From the NCBI GenBank assembly GCA_947044365.1, contig OX345638.1, positions 9,648,201 to 9,712,200 on the forward strand: DNA of 64,000 nucleotides, read 5' to 3'. Of the stretch, positions 22,447-34,487 are shown in pieces (position 1 is the first letter of the stretch; every line of letters starts with the position of its first letter). The notes beneath the pieces were generated by a model, which was given only the letters and a program-made list of their open reading frames with translations, had not been told where the DNA came from and did not search any database. This stretch comes from Petrosia ficiformis (lineage: Eukaryota > Porifera > Demospongiae > Haplosclerida > Petrosiidae). A program made the translations under genes and the position numbers.

Positions 22447-23342
22447 TAGAGTAAAGTGTCAATTATCGGACACCACCCATATTCGGACGCTATAGCGCTC
22501 TCTCTACCACTGCAACTGGAATTACTACACCATAGTAAGAAAGTATACTAAGTAATATCTCTGCATACCAAGTTTCATGACGATCGCTTGCTTGGTCTTA
22601 GAGTTATAAGCTTGCAAAAATGAAATTCGGACTCGCCTATGATCGGAAAATTTAATATATTGACGGACAGCTATCCATACGTCTTATGGAACTGCTGGAA
22701 ATAAATGGTTACTGTACCATAAGCTGCAACAACATCTACTCTAGTCATAAACCAAATCTCGTCTCTTAAAGTTGCTTGACTGATTTTTTGTATTCAACTA
22801 TCTGGGCCATTCTGAGCAATCAATAATCGGCCACGCCTTTTTGTAAACAGTACAGTGTTTAATTGGAAGTATAATTTTTAGAATTTTTTGGTGACCAATA
22901 AAATTAGAAGAATTTATTATTTCCAATTGAACTCTATACTAATTAGAAAAGGTGTGGCCGATTATTGATTGCTCAGAATGGCCCAGATAGTTGAATACAA
23001 AAAATCAGTCAAGCAACTTTAAGAGACGAGATTTGGTTTATGACTAGAGTAGATATTGTTGCAGCTTATGGTACAGTAACCATTTATTTCCAGCAGTTCC
23101 ATAAGACGTATGGATAGCTGTCCGTCAATATATTAATTTTTCCGATCATAGGCGAGTCCGAATTTCATTTTTGCAAGCTTATAACTCTAAGACCAAGCAA
23201 GCGATCGTCATGAAACTTGGTATGCAGAGATATTACTTAGTATACTTTCTTACTATGGTGTAGTAATTCCAGTTGCAGTGGTAGAGAGAGCGCTATAGCG
23301 TCCGAATATGGGTGGTGTCCGATAATTGACACTTTACTCTAT
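22447..23342. mobile_element. Foldback element of about 895 bp with arms of about 390 bp
   Basis: The left arm begins TAGAGTAAAGTGTCAATTAT and the right arm ends with its complement. The arms are nearly identical along their whole length, around a short unique centre near 22,850-22,940. Flanks are TA-rich, compatible with a TA target. The counterpart region of the other arm (about 47,205-47,230) lacks the element. No coding capacity is apparent. Confidence 0.9.
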
Positions 23343-24033
23343 ATATCGAATATGAATTCACATTATTACTGATAATTACATATACTTTAATGTTGATTTC
23401 TATTATAGGTACATTCCTCCTTGCATACAGTCTTCTCTACAAAAGTATACATCAGTCATGACTGAGTACACTGCAAAAATAGAATTATTAAAACAACAAA
23501 TATAATATTATTGGTTAGTACAGTTGCAAAGATTTAACAATAGTTGGTTGTTCAGGATACATACATCTAACACCATAGCTACTATGTGCTAAGTATACAT
23601 AGCGAATATATGTACCAATTATAATCAATTATCATGCCTAATATCTCATATTAGATGTACAAAGAAGGTTTAGTGACTCAATTAAAATATTTATTCTACT
23701 TCTTTGTACATCTATTAGACAGCATAAGGATATTGAAATTACAATTATTGAATTATAATTACATGTATATCCATAACAATCTACACGGCCAATTCCTTGC
23801 AGCTGTACTAACCAATAAATTTGTTATTTTAACAATTTGATATTTGCAGTGTATTATTATCATAGTGTGATTGATTTTGAGAGCCTGGTGTGTATGATGA
23901 TGAGGCTAGTTAGTTAACCTTCTATCGCCAGCTATAAGTTAGCTAAATTACCGAGGCAGCAATGGCCAACCTAGATGGAATCAATTTGACTTGTGCACTA
24001 TCTCATACTTATATTATAATTATCTATACATAC

Positions 24034-24310
24034 CATGAGTTTGGAAAGATCTCTCATATTCGTCTGCTATAGATATCTCAGCAACAGACTTTGTCCTGAG
24101 GGCATATAGTAGTTGTTTTCTAGTAGGTTTAGAACTAGTACGCAACCACATACCGAACATGGCTCTTCTGCAGTCATCAACATCTCTACCATTCTGTTTT
24201 GCAATTTCCTCCAGGTCATTATCTTCAAGGCCTAACTGGATGCCCAAGTTATACCACTTAGTAGTTCTAACAGATTCTTGGAGTTCAGCGAGTTTCGGGC
24301 GATCGTCCAT
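24034..24310 (-). CDS. Death-domain first exon of gene A
   Basis: Starts at ATG 24,310 (context CAAACATGG) and ends at a GT donor in phase 1. The 92 codons encode a Death-fold domain: KLAELQESVRTTKWYNLGIQ, LGLEDNDLEEIAKQN, C-R-R-A-M-F-G-M-W-L-R, then TRKQLLYALRTKSVAEI. The W-x-x-L-G-x-x-L-G-L, I..., W-L and L-x-x-A-L spacing is typical of Death domains, which mediate homotypic signalling assembly in the cytoplasm. A further ATG 24 bases upstream is in frame (24,334), but the paralogue at 46,504 supports 24,310. The sequence differs from the 46,504 exon at only a few residues. The next exon in phase is 19,379. Confidence 0.85.
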
Positions 24311-25597
24311 GTTTGAAAGACGCCTTGAACACAAATTAAGGTGTGGCTGAAATACGCATCATCGTCAATGAAGATGGTACTATAACACTTATCTTTTTGT
24401 TGATCCTTGTATAATAGTATAGTAGTATATCTTTGTGGATTGTAAGATTAGCTAATTCTACAAAATTCTCAGTCTTTTTGTAGTACAATATGTTTATGAA
24501 CAACGCCAATGTATATACATGTTGACATTTAATTAATTAATGGTTGATCATAGTTCTCTGAAAATCTTCAAGTCTCTTTCTTTATAATCAAGTCTTTGAT
24601 GTATGAGATTGACTGTATTTTTCTATTTAATTTTGTATCACAACTCATTCCATACATCACAGAAGATATTCAGTTATCTGATATACTATCCCTTTGATCT
24701 CTGCAGCTAGCAATCTATACTCCAAACAATGAAGAATCATTTCTAATATAAATTAAATATGGTATTATATTCATACATTTAAACTTCTGTGAGGCTTGTG
24801 GTGTGTCTAGATTGTGAAGTTTAGTATCTTTGGACACGAACTGAAAGCAATATTTTCGTAAGATCAGCAAGTGATTATAGGGTGAGATAATGAAATGTTA
24901 CTTACAGACACAGACAGGTAGAGACACAAAGACATACACATACAAACATGTCTTTATCATGATTATAATAATACTAACTTGTAATACCAAGTCTAGAACT
25001 ACTGTGAATAAAACAGGTAGACATATAATATAACTATACACAATAAATACATTGTATTATAAGTATATGTTAAGCCCTAGGTAAGTGTGGTGTATTCACT
25101 CAGAGGCACAGCTGAGGAGTGGCTACACCACACTTACATGGGTTTAACACATTTAGACTCTTTGCTGCACACTCTGATTTGTGTATATACATAAAAGCAG
25201 TCTTATCTAACTATAAACTGTATTCAGTTTATATATATTGAAACCTTTCTGTTCAAGTGCTTGACAAAATGTAATAGCTTTCGTAGTATAGGAAGAATAT
25301 ACTACATCTAGTTGCCATGGCAATGAAGTCTAATACATATATGTATGTTGTCTGTGTATGTATGCATGTATGTCTTTGTATGTATTATATGGTAGGAGTT
25401 TGGATGGTTTGATGAAGAAAAGATCTCTGCATGAGCCTTGACAACTAGACTATCTGAAGATGCAGCACAAGTACAAGGAGTGAGTTAATATGAATAGATA
25501 TTATACATACACAACATACATACATACATAAACGTACATATACATATCCATACATAGATGCACAATAGGCATATACATAGTTACTACATACAACAAG
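24311..25597. other. Intergenic region between Death exon A and ABC pseudogene
   Basis: No gene is recognised. It matches 45,400-46,503 in reverse, including the promoter-proximal part of the Death gene. An imperfect inverted repeat around 25,080-25,150 (GTAAGTGTGGTGTA / CTACACCACACTTAC) is also kept at 45,645-45,715. Confidence 0.5.
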
Positions 25598-26113
25598 TGT
25601 ATATAGAGAAAAAAACATCCCTATATTTGCTTTGTGATGACTATGTATTAAGCATTGCTGATGGCACTAGTGTCTCTACCTTTCTGTGCACTCCTGGGGC
25701 CTGAAGACGTAAGTGTAAGCTTAATTGCAGTCTAAATACACAGATGTCTGATGAACTGACTGAGGTACTCCTTCAAGGTTCTAAATGATGACTTCATCTT
25801 GTCTGAAACTCAACAACTTATCATACTTACTTGTTAAAGATTCTTGCATAATATCTATACTGTTTCTCTGCTATATACAACAGTTATTAGCAGTTTTACA
25901 TCCTTTCTGAATCTTCCTGGCTGGTCTGTAGCTCAAACGCGCGTTCTTTTACGCGCCACGCCCATTAATTGACCGAGCCTAGCCCCCCGGGAATGACGCA
26001 ACTTCCGTATACAACGCATAGTCGCGCAAGTGACACAAGAATATATATATATATATATTATATACATTAAACCCCGTGGAAAGCAATTATAGGGATGGCC
26101 CTACGGGCCATAA
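25598..26113 (-). mobile_element. MITE-like repeat family M1, copy
   Basis: Opens with AACATCCCTATATTTGCTTT and closes GGAAAGCAATTATAGGGATG plus CCCTACGGGCCATAA. It contains the ACGCGCCACGCCCATTAATT and CCCCGGGAATGACGCAACTT landmarks. It runs straight into a CATA repeat. Confidence 0.65.
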
Positions 26114-26275
26114 AAATACATACATACATACACATATGCATACATATATACATACATACATACATATGAACATACATATATACATGCATACACAGTACAT
26201 ATATATATACACAGAGAGACACCACACATTCGTACATATTTACATACACATAGATACATACATGTATTATTACAG

Positions 26276-28195
26276 GAGTGGTGGTATCCTAGAAGGAGTG
26301 GCTTATGGTATATCACAGGGTTATATATATTTTGGATATGTGATCGCATTCCGTTTTGGAGCCTTTCTTGTTACTCTTGATGAAGGTCATATCCTCCATG
26401 TTGAATTTCAGGATGTATTCAGAGTTCTCTTTGCTCTGGTATTTGGAGCTCTTGCCGTTGGACAAGCTAGTGCCTTTGCTCCTAATTATACTAAAGCTAA
26501 GCTATCAACATATCGTATATTCTCACTACTAGACAGGAAACCAATCATTGATAATTATTCCACTGATGGAAAAGAACTGGTGAGATTATAATATATATAT
26601 ATACATGTACATATATACATGCGTACATATATACATATATATATATACACACATTCATGCGTACATGCAAATACATACATACATACATACATACAAACAT
26701 ACATACATACAACATACATATATACATATATACATACATATATACATGCATACATACATACATGCATGCATATACATACATACATACTTACATAGTCACA
26801 TACAACATACATACATACATTCATACATACATACATACATAGTCACATACATACATACTACATACCTATATACATACAGACATACATACGTACATACGTA
26901 CAATCGTACATACATACATACATACATATATACATACATACATACATACATAATTACAGATGTATATATGTACTTAAATATATACATAAATGCATACTTA
27001 CATACACATATACATACATACATAAATATGTACTAATGTTCATATATACATACATATATACATGCATATAATTACATACATGCATACATACATACATATA
27101 CATACACACATGTACACCAAATGTACATACATACATACATACATACATATATACATACATAGTATAGTCACATTCATACATATATACACATACATACATA
27201 CATATATACATTACTTATATAGGATGATGTAACAGGAATGATATCATTGGATTCAGTATCATTTAATTACCTAACTCGTCCAGATGTTCATGTATTACAG
27301 GACAGACTATAGCACTAGTAGGTCCATCAGGATGTTGTAAAAGTACTGTAGTCTCTCTTATTGAAAGATTCTATGATCCATTAAAAGGTGGAGTCCTCTT
27401 AGATGATGTTGATATACGAGAACTCAATATTCGTTGGTTAAGGACTCAATTAGGTATTGTATCTCAAGAACCTATTCTATTTGATACTAGTATATCTGAT
27501 AATATAAGATATGGTGCTAATCATCGTGAGGTATCTGATGAAGAGATTATTGATTCTGCAAAGGTTGCTAATATTCATGATTTTATACAATCATTACCAC
27601 AGGTATGTAGTATTTGTTCCTTCTTTTCATGTCTATTTATGTGTTAATACCATCTATTTATCTATGAAAGTATTAAAATAATATGTATTTGTCATTCTAT
27701 CCACACCCATTCATCCATCCATCCATTCATCCTTCCATCCATCCATCCTTTATTTATCCATTCATTCATCCATCCATCTATCTATTCATTCATCTATCAT
27801 CCATTCATTCATTCATCTATCCATCCATTCATTCAGGGTTATAGTACTAATGCTGGTGATAAAGGCACTCAGTAAGTGGACGACAGAAACAAAGAATTGC
27901 CATAGCATGTGCTATGATCAGAAACCTTAAAATACTTCTTCTAGATGAAGCAACATCAGCCCTAGATAGTGAGAGTGAGATAATAGTCCAGGAAGCTCTT
28001 GATAAAGCTAGGGAGGGTCGTACTAGTATAGTAATAGCTCATAGGTTATCTACTGTGTACATTGCTGATTGTATTGTGGTAATAGCTAATGGTAGGGTTG
28101 TTGAGAAGGGTACACACACTGAACTATTAGCTAAGGGAGGTGTATATTATCAGTTACATCAACATCAACACTTGAAAGGAGATGAGGAGAAATAA
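26276..28195 (+). pseudogene. ABCB-type transporter pseudogene, 3' part, left copy
   Basis: Three exons. 26276-26579 encodes the end of the second transmembrane domain (EGVAYGISQGYIYFGYVIAF, then FALVFGALAVGQASAFAPNY). 27223-27602 is the start of the second nucleotide-binding domain (Q-loop region [13 protein letters not shown]). 27837-28195 carries Walker B and H-loop ([28 protein letters not shown]) and ends in TAA. It is broken: about 25 bases before Walker A are missing, causing a frameshift. Walker A reads GPSGCCKS instead of GPSGCGKS. One base is missing at the signature motif after GTQ, shifting the frame through LSGGQ. Intact members are ATP-driven exporters. Upstream exons are absent. 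Confidence 0.85.
26585..27220. repeat. CATA tetranucleotide repeat in ABC pseudogene intron
   Basis: About 640 bases of CATA/TACA units between the transmembrane and nucleotide-binding exons. The related pseudogene has a similar tract at 44,535-44,965. Confidence 0.95.
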
Positions 28196-29136
28196 CAATT
28201 TAATTAGGAACTTTATAATTATTATTAATATTTGAACTTTTGAACATTTCAACTATTTTATTGCTGATGTTAAATGATTCTGTCACTTCGTTAATTTTTT
28301 TGTAGAGAAATGATTAATTTTTAGTATTAGCTACTACTCTTCTGAATTCTTGATCTGATCCCAATGTTATTGAGTTACTACTAAATGCTAATGTTGATCC
28401 TAACATTCAAAACACATTGCGAGTAACAGCTGTTTATATTAACTACATGGATCAAGTGGTGCTGTGGTCTTTACACTTTGTGACTATAGATTGATGGAAC
28501 TGTGGTCTATAGATGCTATAGTTCAATGGAACCAACCATGGTTCAATTCTAGACTGCATGAGTCTATGCTTCAATGGAACCATAATCCCTCTGGTTTGAT
28601 GATCTGGAGATGGTATTAATTATAATCAAGAAACTTCATGCTATACTGATATAATACCATATATACTCTAATTAAGGTACAGTAACCTCAATGACGTAAT
28701 CAGTCCCACTGGCGATTACATAACTACAAAACCAAAAATACTCACATGGTTTGCTCACAAATACTTTTGCCACCCCAATATTAATTATCTTCTGCTAGTA
28801 ATAGTAGTTAAATGTAATTTAAAAATAAACAGTCTACTGAACTATTAATTAATACTATAAAGGTCCCACTGGTGAATACATCAATAAACAGCCAAAAATG
28901 TTCACATTCTTTGCTGACAATTCACAATGTTAATTATCTACTAACAATAATAATAGTACTTTTATTTTAAAATAAACATATAAAAGTAAACATTATTATT
29001 ATAAGTTACTTTCTTATTTATTATCTTCCGCCATCTATAAAAGTTTCTAATAATAGCTTAAAAATAAACTATCTATTAATAATTATTAATAATGAAAAAC
29101 CTATAAAAGTAAATATTATTATTATAAGTTATTTCC
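28196..29136. other. Intergenic region with an ankyrin remnant
   Basis: AT-rich sequence between the ABC pseudogene and the ankyrin 3' exon, related in reverse to 42,497-43,417. Apart from the ankyrin-like scrap at 28,354-28,416 and imperfect TGGAACC-rich inverted repeats at 28,440-28,600, nothing coding is seen. Confidence 0.5.
28354..28416 (+). pseudogene. Ankyrin-repeat remnant
   Basis: A short open stretch reads SDPNVIELLLNANVDPNIQN, the second half of an ankyrin repeat plus the next loop. It is not framed by splice sites and is followed by no further repeats. A matching remnant with a stop is at 43,161-43,231 on the minus strand. Confidence 0.5.
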
Positions 29137-30757
29137 TCAACTTCTTTTCTTCTGTTTAACTACTTCATGTCTTCTATATAGACGTGCCCAGTCTAGAGGT
29201 GAGTATCCACCCTGTGTTATAATAATAACTGTGATATGTAAGTAATTACTAACATAACTATTATCATAATAATTGTTGTTATCATAATACATCATAAAAT
29301 AACTATAGTTTGTGGATACTAATTATATCATATTTTTATTGAATTCACCAAATCACTATTATTAATACACATATCATGATTACTATGAACATGAGATTAT
29401 TATAATTAATATCACCAAATTGAATGTATCTAATATTTGATTCCACAAACAATAGTTATCTTAAGATACTAATACTATTATAATGAATTATCAAATATCA
29501 GTTATACAATGGAACCTATATTACCATTAGGACACACATCAATGATTATTATAATATTTATTATAAGCTTTTACAAGAATTAGAAAAAAGAAATTATTAA
29601 TCAAATATATGATCTCATTTGAGACATATGAATGATGTTGTATTATAATCATATCATAATAATCATTTGTAATATAATTTAAGATTATTACGTCAACATG
29701 AACCAATCATAATATTTACTTACCCAATCCTTTACATGAATATCAGCACCATGTGATAATAATATATTCACAATATCAACATGACCACTCTTAGATGACA
29801 AATGTAAAGGTGTTTGTTGACGCTGTAGTAATAACAATCATTAGATACTTGTAATATCTTGTGTTTATGATAATAATAATAATAGTTAATTAAGTAGCTT
29901 TTAATGTTATGACATCATAACAGTTTATTAGTTAATAATAATTATAACAAATATATATTACATATATACATTAGCTATGTAATTAATTATATAATCAATA
30001 CATAAATTATAATACATAATATTTATTTAATATTTATCTACCTTATCCTTTACATGAATATCAGCACCATATGATACTAACACTTTTACAACACCAACAT
30101 GACCACTCTCAGATGACAAATGTAAAGATGTTTGTTGATACTGCAGTAATAACAGATACTCGTAATATCTTGTGTTTATGATAATAATAATAATAGTTAA
30201 TTAAGTAGTTATTAATGTTATGACATCATAACAGGTTATTAGCTAATAATAATTATAACAAATATATATTACAAATATACATTAGCTATGTAATTAATTA
30301 TATAATCAATACATAAATTATAATACATAATATTTATTTAATATTTACTTACCCTATCCTTTACATGAATACCAGCACCATGTGATAATAACACATTCAC
30401 AATATCAACATGACCACTCTTGGATGAGAAATGTAAAGGTGTTTGATGATACTGTAGTAATAACAATCATTAGATAATTGTAATATCTTGTGTTTATGAT
30501 AGTTAATTAAGTAGTTATTAATGTTATGACATCATAACAGGTTAATAGTTAATAATAATTATAACAATTATATATTACAGATATACATTAGCTATGTAAT
30601 TAATTATATAATTAATACATAAATTATAATACATAATATTTATTTAATATTTACTTACCATATCTTTTACATCAGTATCAGCACCATGTGATAATAATAC
30701 ATTCATAATATCAACATGACCACTCTTAGATGACAAATATAAAGGTGTTAGTCCTCC
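29137..30757 (-). CDS. Ankyrin-repeat tail of a third gene copy (unit 0)
   Basis: Four minus-strand exons of exactly 99 nt in phase 0 (30757-30659, 30451-30353, 30140-30042, 29822-29724) each encode one ankyrin repeat (T-P-L-H-L-S-S, G-H-V-D-I-V, L-L-S-H-G-A-D). A terminal exon (29211-29137) reads GGYSPLDWARLYRRHEVVKQ and ends in TGA. The same terminal exon in gene A (42,404-42,496) is longer and ends in TAA, so this copy has small deletions in its tail. Upstream there is no ROC-COR part, only a foldback element, an AT tract and the isolated synergin exon. In restored orientation this is the left-most, truncated member of the tandem array. Confidence 0.8.
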
Positions 30758-30954
30758 CTGTAGTAATAACAATCATTAGATACTTGTAATATCTTGTGTT
30801 TATGATAGTAATAATAATAATTAATTAAGTAGTTATTAATGTTATGACATCATAATAGGTTATTAGTTAATGTGTGTCTGTATATATGACTATGTATGTA
30901 TATATATAATAATATAATTATATATATATATATATAATTTATGTATATATATTA

Positions 30955-31116
30955 CATAGTACACTTACAGTTCTTATATACAAAATATAGACCCGAGGTT
31001 TAGTGTCTGAGGATGTGATATAGCCTGAGCTTGCGAGGGCTATATCACATCCGAAGACACTAAACGAAGGGTTTATATTGTGGTATATAAGAACTGTAAG
31101 TGTACTATATACAATA
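30955..31116. repeat. Foldback element with arms of about 75 bp
   Basis: Nearly perfect inverted arms (TAGTACACTTACAGTTCTTA at the left, complement at the right) surround a centre of about 13 bases. The arms include GGATGTGATATAGCC and its complement. It may be a small MITE or a cruciform-forming sequence. Confidence 0.85.
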
Positions 31117-31199
31117 TATAGTATGCTGGTGGATTAAAGATTCACAGGTCTATATACAAAATATAAGACCTAACCACATCAAACGGTTGCCATGGTAGC

Positions 31200-31200
31200 A

Positions 31201-31285
<85 letters not shown>
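31200..31285. repeat. TA dinucleotide tracts
   Basis: Two long pure TA runs separated by ACAATGTATAT, immediately before the isolated synergin-type exon. A similar tract lies at 30,895-30,960. Confidence 0.95.
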
Positions 31286-31291
<6 letters not shown>

Positions 31292-31296
31292 AATAG

Positions 31297-31411
31297 GGTG
31301 AATGGTCAGATTTCCAGACAGGTAATTCATATCAAGTATCTCCACAGATAATGTATGGAGGAGGTGTTGTTAATACATCTCATGTACCAACTAGTGGAAT
31401 GTATCAACATG
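31297..31411 (+). CDS. SYNRG: Isolated gamma-synergin exon
   Basis: A 115-nt open exon lies between AG (31,295-31,296) and GT (31,412). It encodes 38 residues starting GEWSDFQTGNSYQVSPQ and ends in phase 1. The acidic E-W-x-D-F motif is of the clathrin-adaptor-ear binding type found throughout synergins. No other synergin exon lies nearby on this strand. The first exon of the minus-strand synergin gene (11,078) enters in phase 1, and the split codon completes as Asp. If 11,331-31,633 is turned round, this exon lies directly upstream on the same strand. Family assignment is by motif and context. Confidence 0.65.
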
Positions 31412-31439
31412 GTATGATTTATCTGTATGTTAGTACACC

Positions 31440-31632
31440 CATCATATTAGTCTATCTATTCATCCGTCCATCCATTCATCTATGCCATTCATCTGTACAT
31501 CCATTCATGCAACTATGTGTTTTCTGTTTTCATCATCTATCTATCCCTCCACCCATCTACATGTATCTATTTATCTATCCACCCATGCCATCTGTCTATT
31601 CATCTATCTGTCTATTCATCCATCTTCATCTA
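31440..31632. repeat. ATCC/ATCT tetranucleotide repeat at an inversion breakpoint
   Basis: Degenerate CATC/TATC units run up to 31,632, where Gypsy pol sequence begins abruptly. Confidence 0.85.
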
Positions 31633-33771
31633 AGAATGAGGAGTAATTCGATTACGAAATAAGAATCTGGATATATTTGTGTCATTTTTCTTCAGATATT
31701 CCTTTAAAGTCTGAACAGATCGTTCTGCTAGGCCATTAGATGCCGGATGATAGGGAGATGTTTTGATATGTTGGATACCATTTCCTTGAGTGAAATCTTG
31801 AAACTCTGCACTTGTGAAACAGGTTCCATTGTCTGTTACTAGAATTTCTGGTAGACCATGAGTAGTGAAAATGGAACGAAGTTCTGCAATAGTTGCTGCT
31901 GCTGTGGCAGAAGATACTGCTCTTACTTCTAACCACTTTGAATAAGCATCCACCAATACTAACAGCATTTTCCCTTTACTGGACCAGCATAATCGGCATG
32001 AAGTCTCACCCAAGGACGTTTTGGATAATCCCAAGGATGAAGTGGAGCCTTTGCAGAATTGTGCTGATTCTGCTGACAATTAGCACATTGTTTGTCACAT
32101 TCTTCAATCTCAGAATCCATTTTTGGCCACCATACGAAACTGCGAGCTAAACTTTTCATTTTTGAAACTCCCGGATGACCTTCGTGGAGTTCATCAAAAA
32201 CAAACTTTCGACCTGCAGTTGGAATGATAACTCAATTTCCCCAAAGCAGACAACCATCATGGGTACTCAGTTCATTTTTGCGCTGTTGATAAGGTTGCAA
32301 GGCAGGATTACCTGACTCTTTCCACCCACGAAAAATAGGGTCTCTCACACTGGATAGGACAGGGTCTCGGTTTGTCCAGGTCTTTATTTGGCTTGCTGTA
32401 ACTGGTGATTGCTGGAGGGACTCCATTAGTAGAATTGTCTCTTGTGGTACTGGAATTTCAAGTGGTGTTTGTAATGGCAAATGATTGAGTAGATCTGCAT
32501 TAGCATTCAGCTTACCAGCCTTGTACATGATTGAATAATTATATGTTCCAAGAGTCAAGGCCCATCTATGAATGCGAGCTGAGGCCATTGCTGGAATGGC
32601 ATTTGTCTCTCTGAACAGATGGTGAAGAGGTTTATGGTCTGAATAGATTGTGAAGTTCAGTCCAAACAGATACTGGTGAAAACGTTTCACACCGAAAATG
32701 ACAGCTAGTCCTTCTAACTGGGAATAATTTTTTTCTGCTGGTGCTAAAGACCTGGAGGCAAATGCAATTGGTTTCTCCTGACCATCGTCAAGCTTATGTG
32801 AGAGAACTGCTCCAACTCCATAAGGTGAAGTGTCAGAAGAAAGGAGTAGTTCCTTGTCTCTATCAAAGTATACCAGGATACTCTCTGAAGTGAGCATTGG
32901 CTTGACCTTTCGAAATGCTGTTGCTTGCTCTGCCCCCCATGACCATTTTGTGGAGCTCTGTAGTAATCTGTAGAGGGGAGAGAGAACTGACGATAAGTTA
33001 GGTAAAAACTTACCATAGTAATTTACTAGACCCAGGAAAGATTGGAGTTGAGAGACATCCTTAGGGGCTGGTGCCTCTTTTATTGCCTTAACCTTGGCAT
33101 CTGCAGTTGGCTGCAGGCCAGCAGCAGAGACCTTGTGTCCTAGATATTCCACTTATGATAACTGAAAGAACACTTGTCCTTCTTATGACGTACTCCGGCT
33201 TCTTCAAATTTGGATAGTACCTTGTCCAAGTTGTGAAGATGTTCTGCATCATCCTTCCCTGTAATCAGAATATCATCAATGTAGACAGCCACCCCTGCAG
33301 TGTCTTGCAGGATGTTTTCGATGGTTCTTTGAAAAATGGAGGGAGCTGATGAGATGCCAAATGGTAGGCAATTGTAACGGTATAAACCCTTGTGCGTGTT
33401 TATGGTTTATACTTCTTAGACGCCTCATCAAGAGGAATTTGATGATAGGCATGAGCTAAATCCAGTTCTGAAATTAGGTACCACCAGCTAAAGAGGCAAA
33501 TAAGTCATCTATTCGAGGGAGGGGGTAAGTATCAGTCTTTGCAACTTGGTTGATAGTGACCTTGTAGTCCCCGCAAATTCTCACTGAGTTATCATTCTTG
33601 AGAACCAGTACAACAGGTGCAGCCCACTCAGAGAATTGCACCTGTTCAATCACTCCATCTTTAAGTAAACGTTCCAATTCTTTTTCAATTCCTTGTCTTA
33701 GGGCATATGGAACTGGCCTGGCTCGAAAAAACCTTGATTTGGCATCAGCATCCACATTTTTTAAACGTAAC
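31633..33771 (-). mobile_element. Ty3/Gypsy retrotransposon pol, degenerate, broken at both ends
   Basis: Minus-strand order is reverse transcriptase (about 33,755-33,160, with the Y-I-D-D catalytic box near 33,280), RNase H (about 32,930-32,530), the H-H-C-C zinc finger of integrase (about 32,205-32,085) and the integrase core with its D, D and E residues (about 31,985-31,700). The frame is broken near 33,470, by a stop near 33,155, by a stop near 32,232 and by a shift near 31,980. The element is therefore dead. Gag, protease and the 5' LTR are absent beyond about 33,771. The 3' end stops at 31,633 in the middle of a conserved integrase motif, and the continuation is the plus-strand fragment at 11,331. 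Confidence 0.92.
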
Positions 33772-34487
33772 CTAAGCTAACTTCAAAGTTACATAAAAGG
33801 TCGAACACTTGAAGGAAAGTGCCAACAAAGCATGGTTGTTTTGAACACCAACGCTTAGAAGTGAAATTTAGTAAATCTAGTCAGTAGGTGGTACTTCCTT
33901 TCTGAGCAGGATGTTGTAAAATTACAACATAGCTATAAAACTCAAAGGGATAAAGAGTTACTATGTGTGTGGACGCTAAAATTCCATTTTTATAATGAAC
34001 TGTACATATAAATGTTTAAATGTGTTTGTTGACTATGAAACAGTCAGTTCCGTAATACAGTTGTACTACAAATACGAAACATTTTTATTAACTTCTACTG
34101 TATGTAGTTTGTGTTCCTGGAGCAGCCAGCTTTCAATGTTTGTTGCACAAGAGAAATGCTTATAGGCAGCTTGATAGTGAAATGTTTACATTAGTTCCAT
34201 ACTCTTGAAAGTCATTTGATCAAGAGACTAAACACATTAACCACGGGCCCATGTGTGCTCAGGTGTGGCTATACCACTGCTCCCTTCTTTGTTATGGAAA
34301 ATTAGCTGTTTCCCCATCATTGCGACTCTCAACCTGTAGCACCTCACTAGTGTGGATTTGATAATGAAATTACATTTTACTTTCCTATTTACGTACTATA
34401 TTTTGTTTGAAGTACATCCTATTGGTTTTGATACCATAAATTATAAAGTTGATGAGAATGTTTACTTTCCTCCTGTTTGTTCTATAG
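33772..34487. other. Region upstream of module 2 in gene A
   Basis: No confident exon. The part from about 34,100 to 34,487 matches 54,025-54,367 upstream of the same exon in gene B. An ATG at 34,352 opens a hydrophobic stretch that runs in frame into the next exon, but the matching place in gene B has stops, so it is not taken as coding. An exon converting phase 0 to phase 1 is expected in this interval or before it and was not found. Confidence 0.5.

Larger units (their letters stand above)
19380..24033. other. Long intron of gene A; repeats and DNA elements
   Basis: No exon is recognised between the Death exon (24,034) and the linker exon (19,379). Much of it is related in reverse to 46,781-52,116. 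It holds an M1 repeat copy (20,215-20,590), a mariner-type MITE (21,705-21,977) and a large foldback element (22,447-23,342). A conserved non-coding block at about 22,096-22,330 is matched in reverse at 47,320-47,560. Confidence 0.55.

Noticed and set aside
29130..30760. Regular spacing of near-identical units of about 310 bases, considered as a CRISPR-like or satellite array
   Set aside because: The constant parts are ankyrin exons with flanking introns. Unit size, eukaryotic splice sites and coding content exclude CRISPR.
34352..34487. Start codon at 34,352 with a hydrophobic stretch that could be a signal peptide leading into module 2
   Set aside because: The matching sequence upstream of gene B (54,230-54,367) has stops and no such start, and an AG acceptor at 34,486-34,487 is conserved in both copies. 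A secreted form would also conflict with the intracellular Death and ROC-COR domains.
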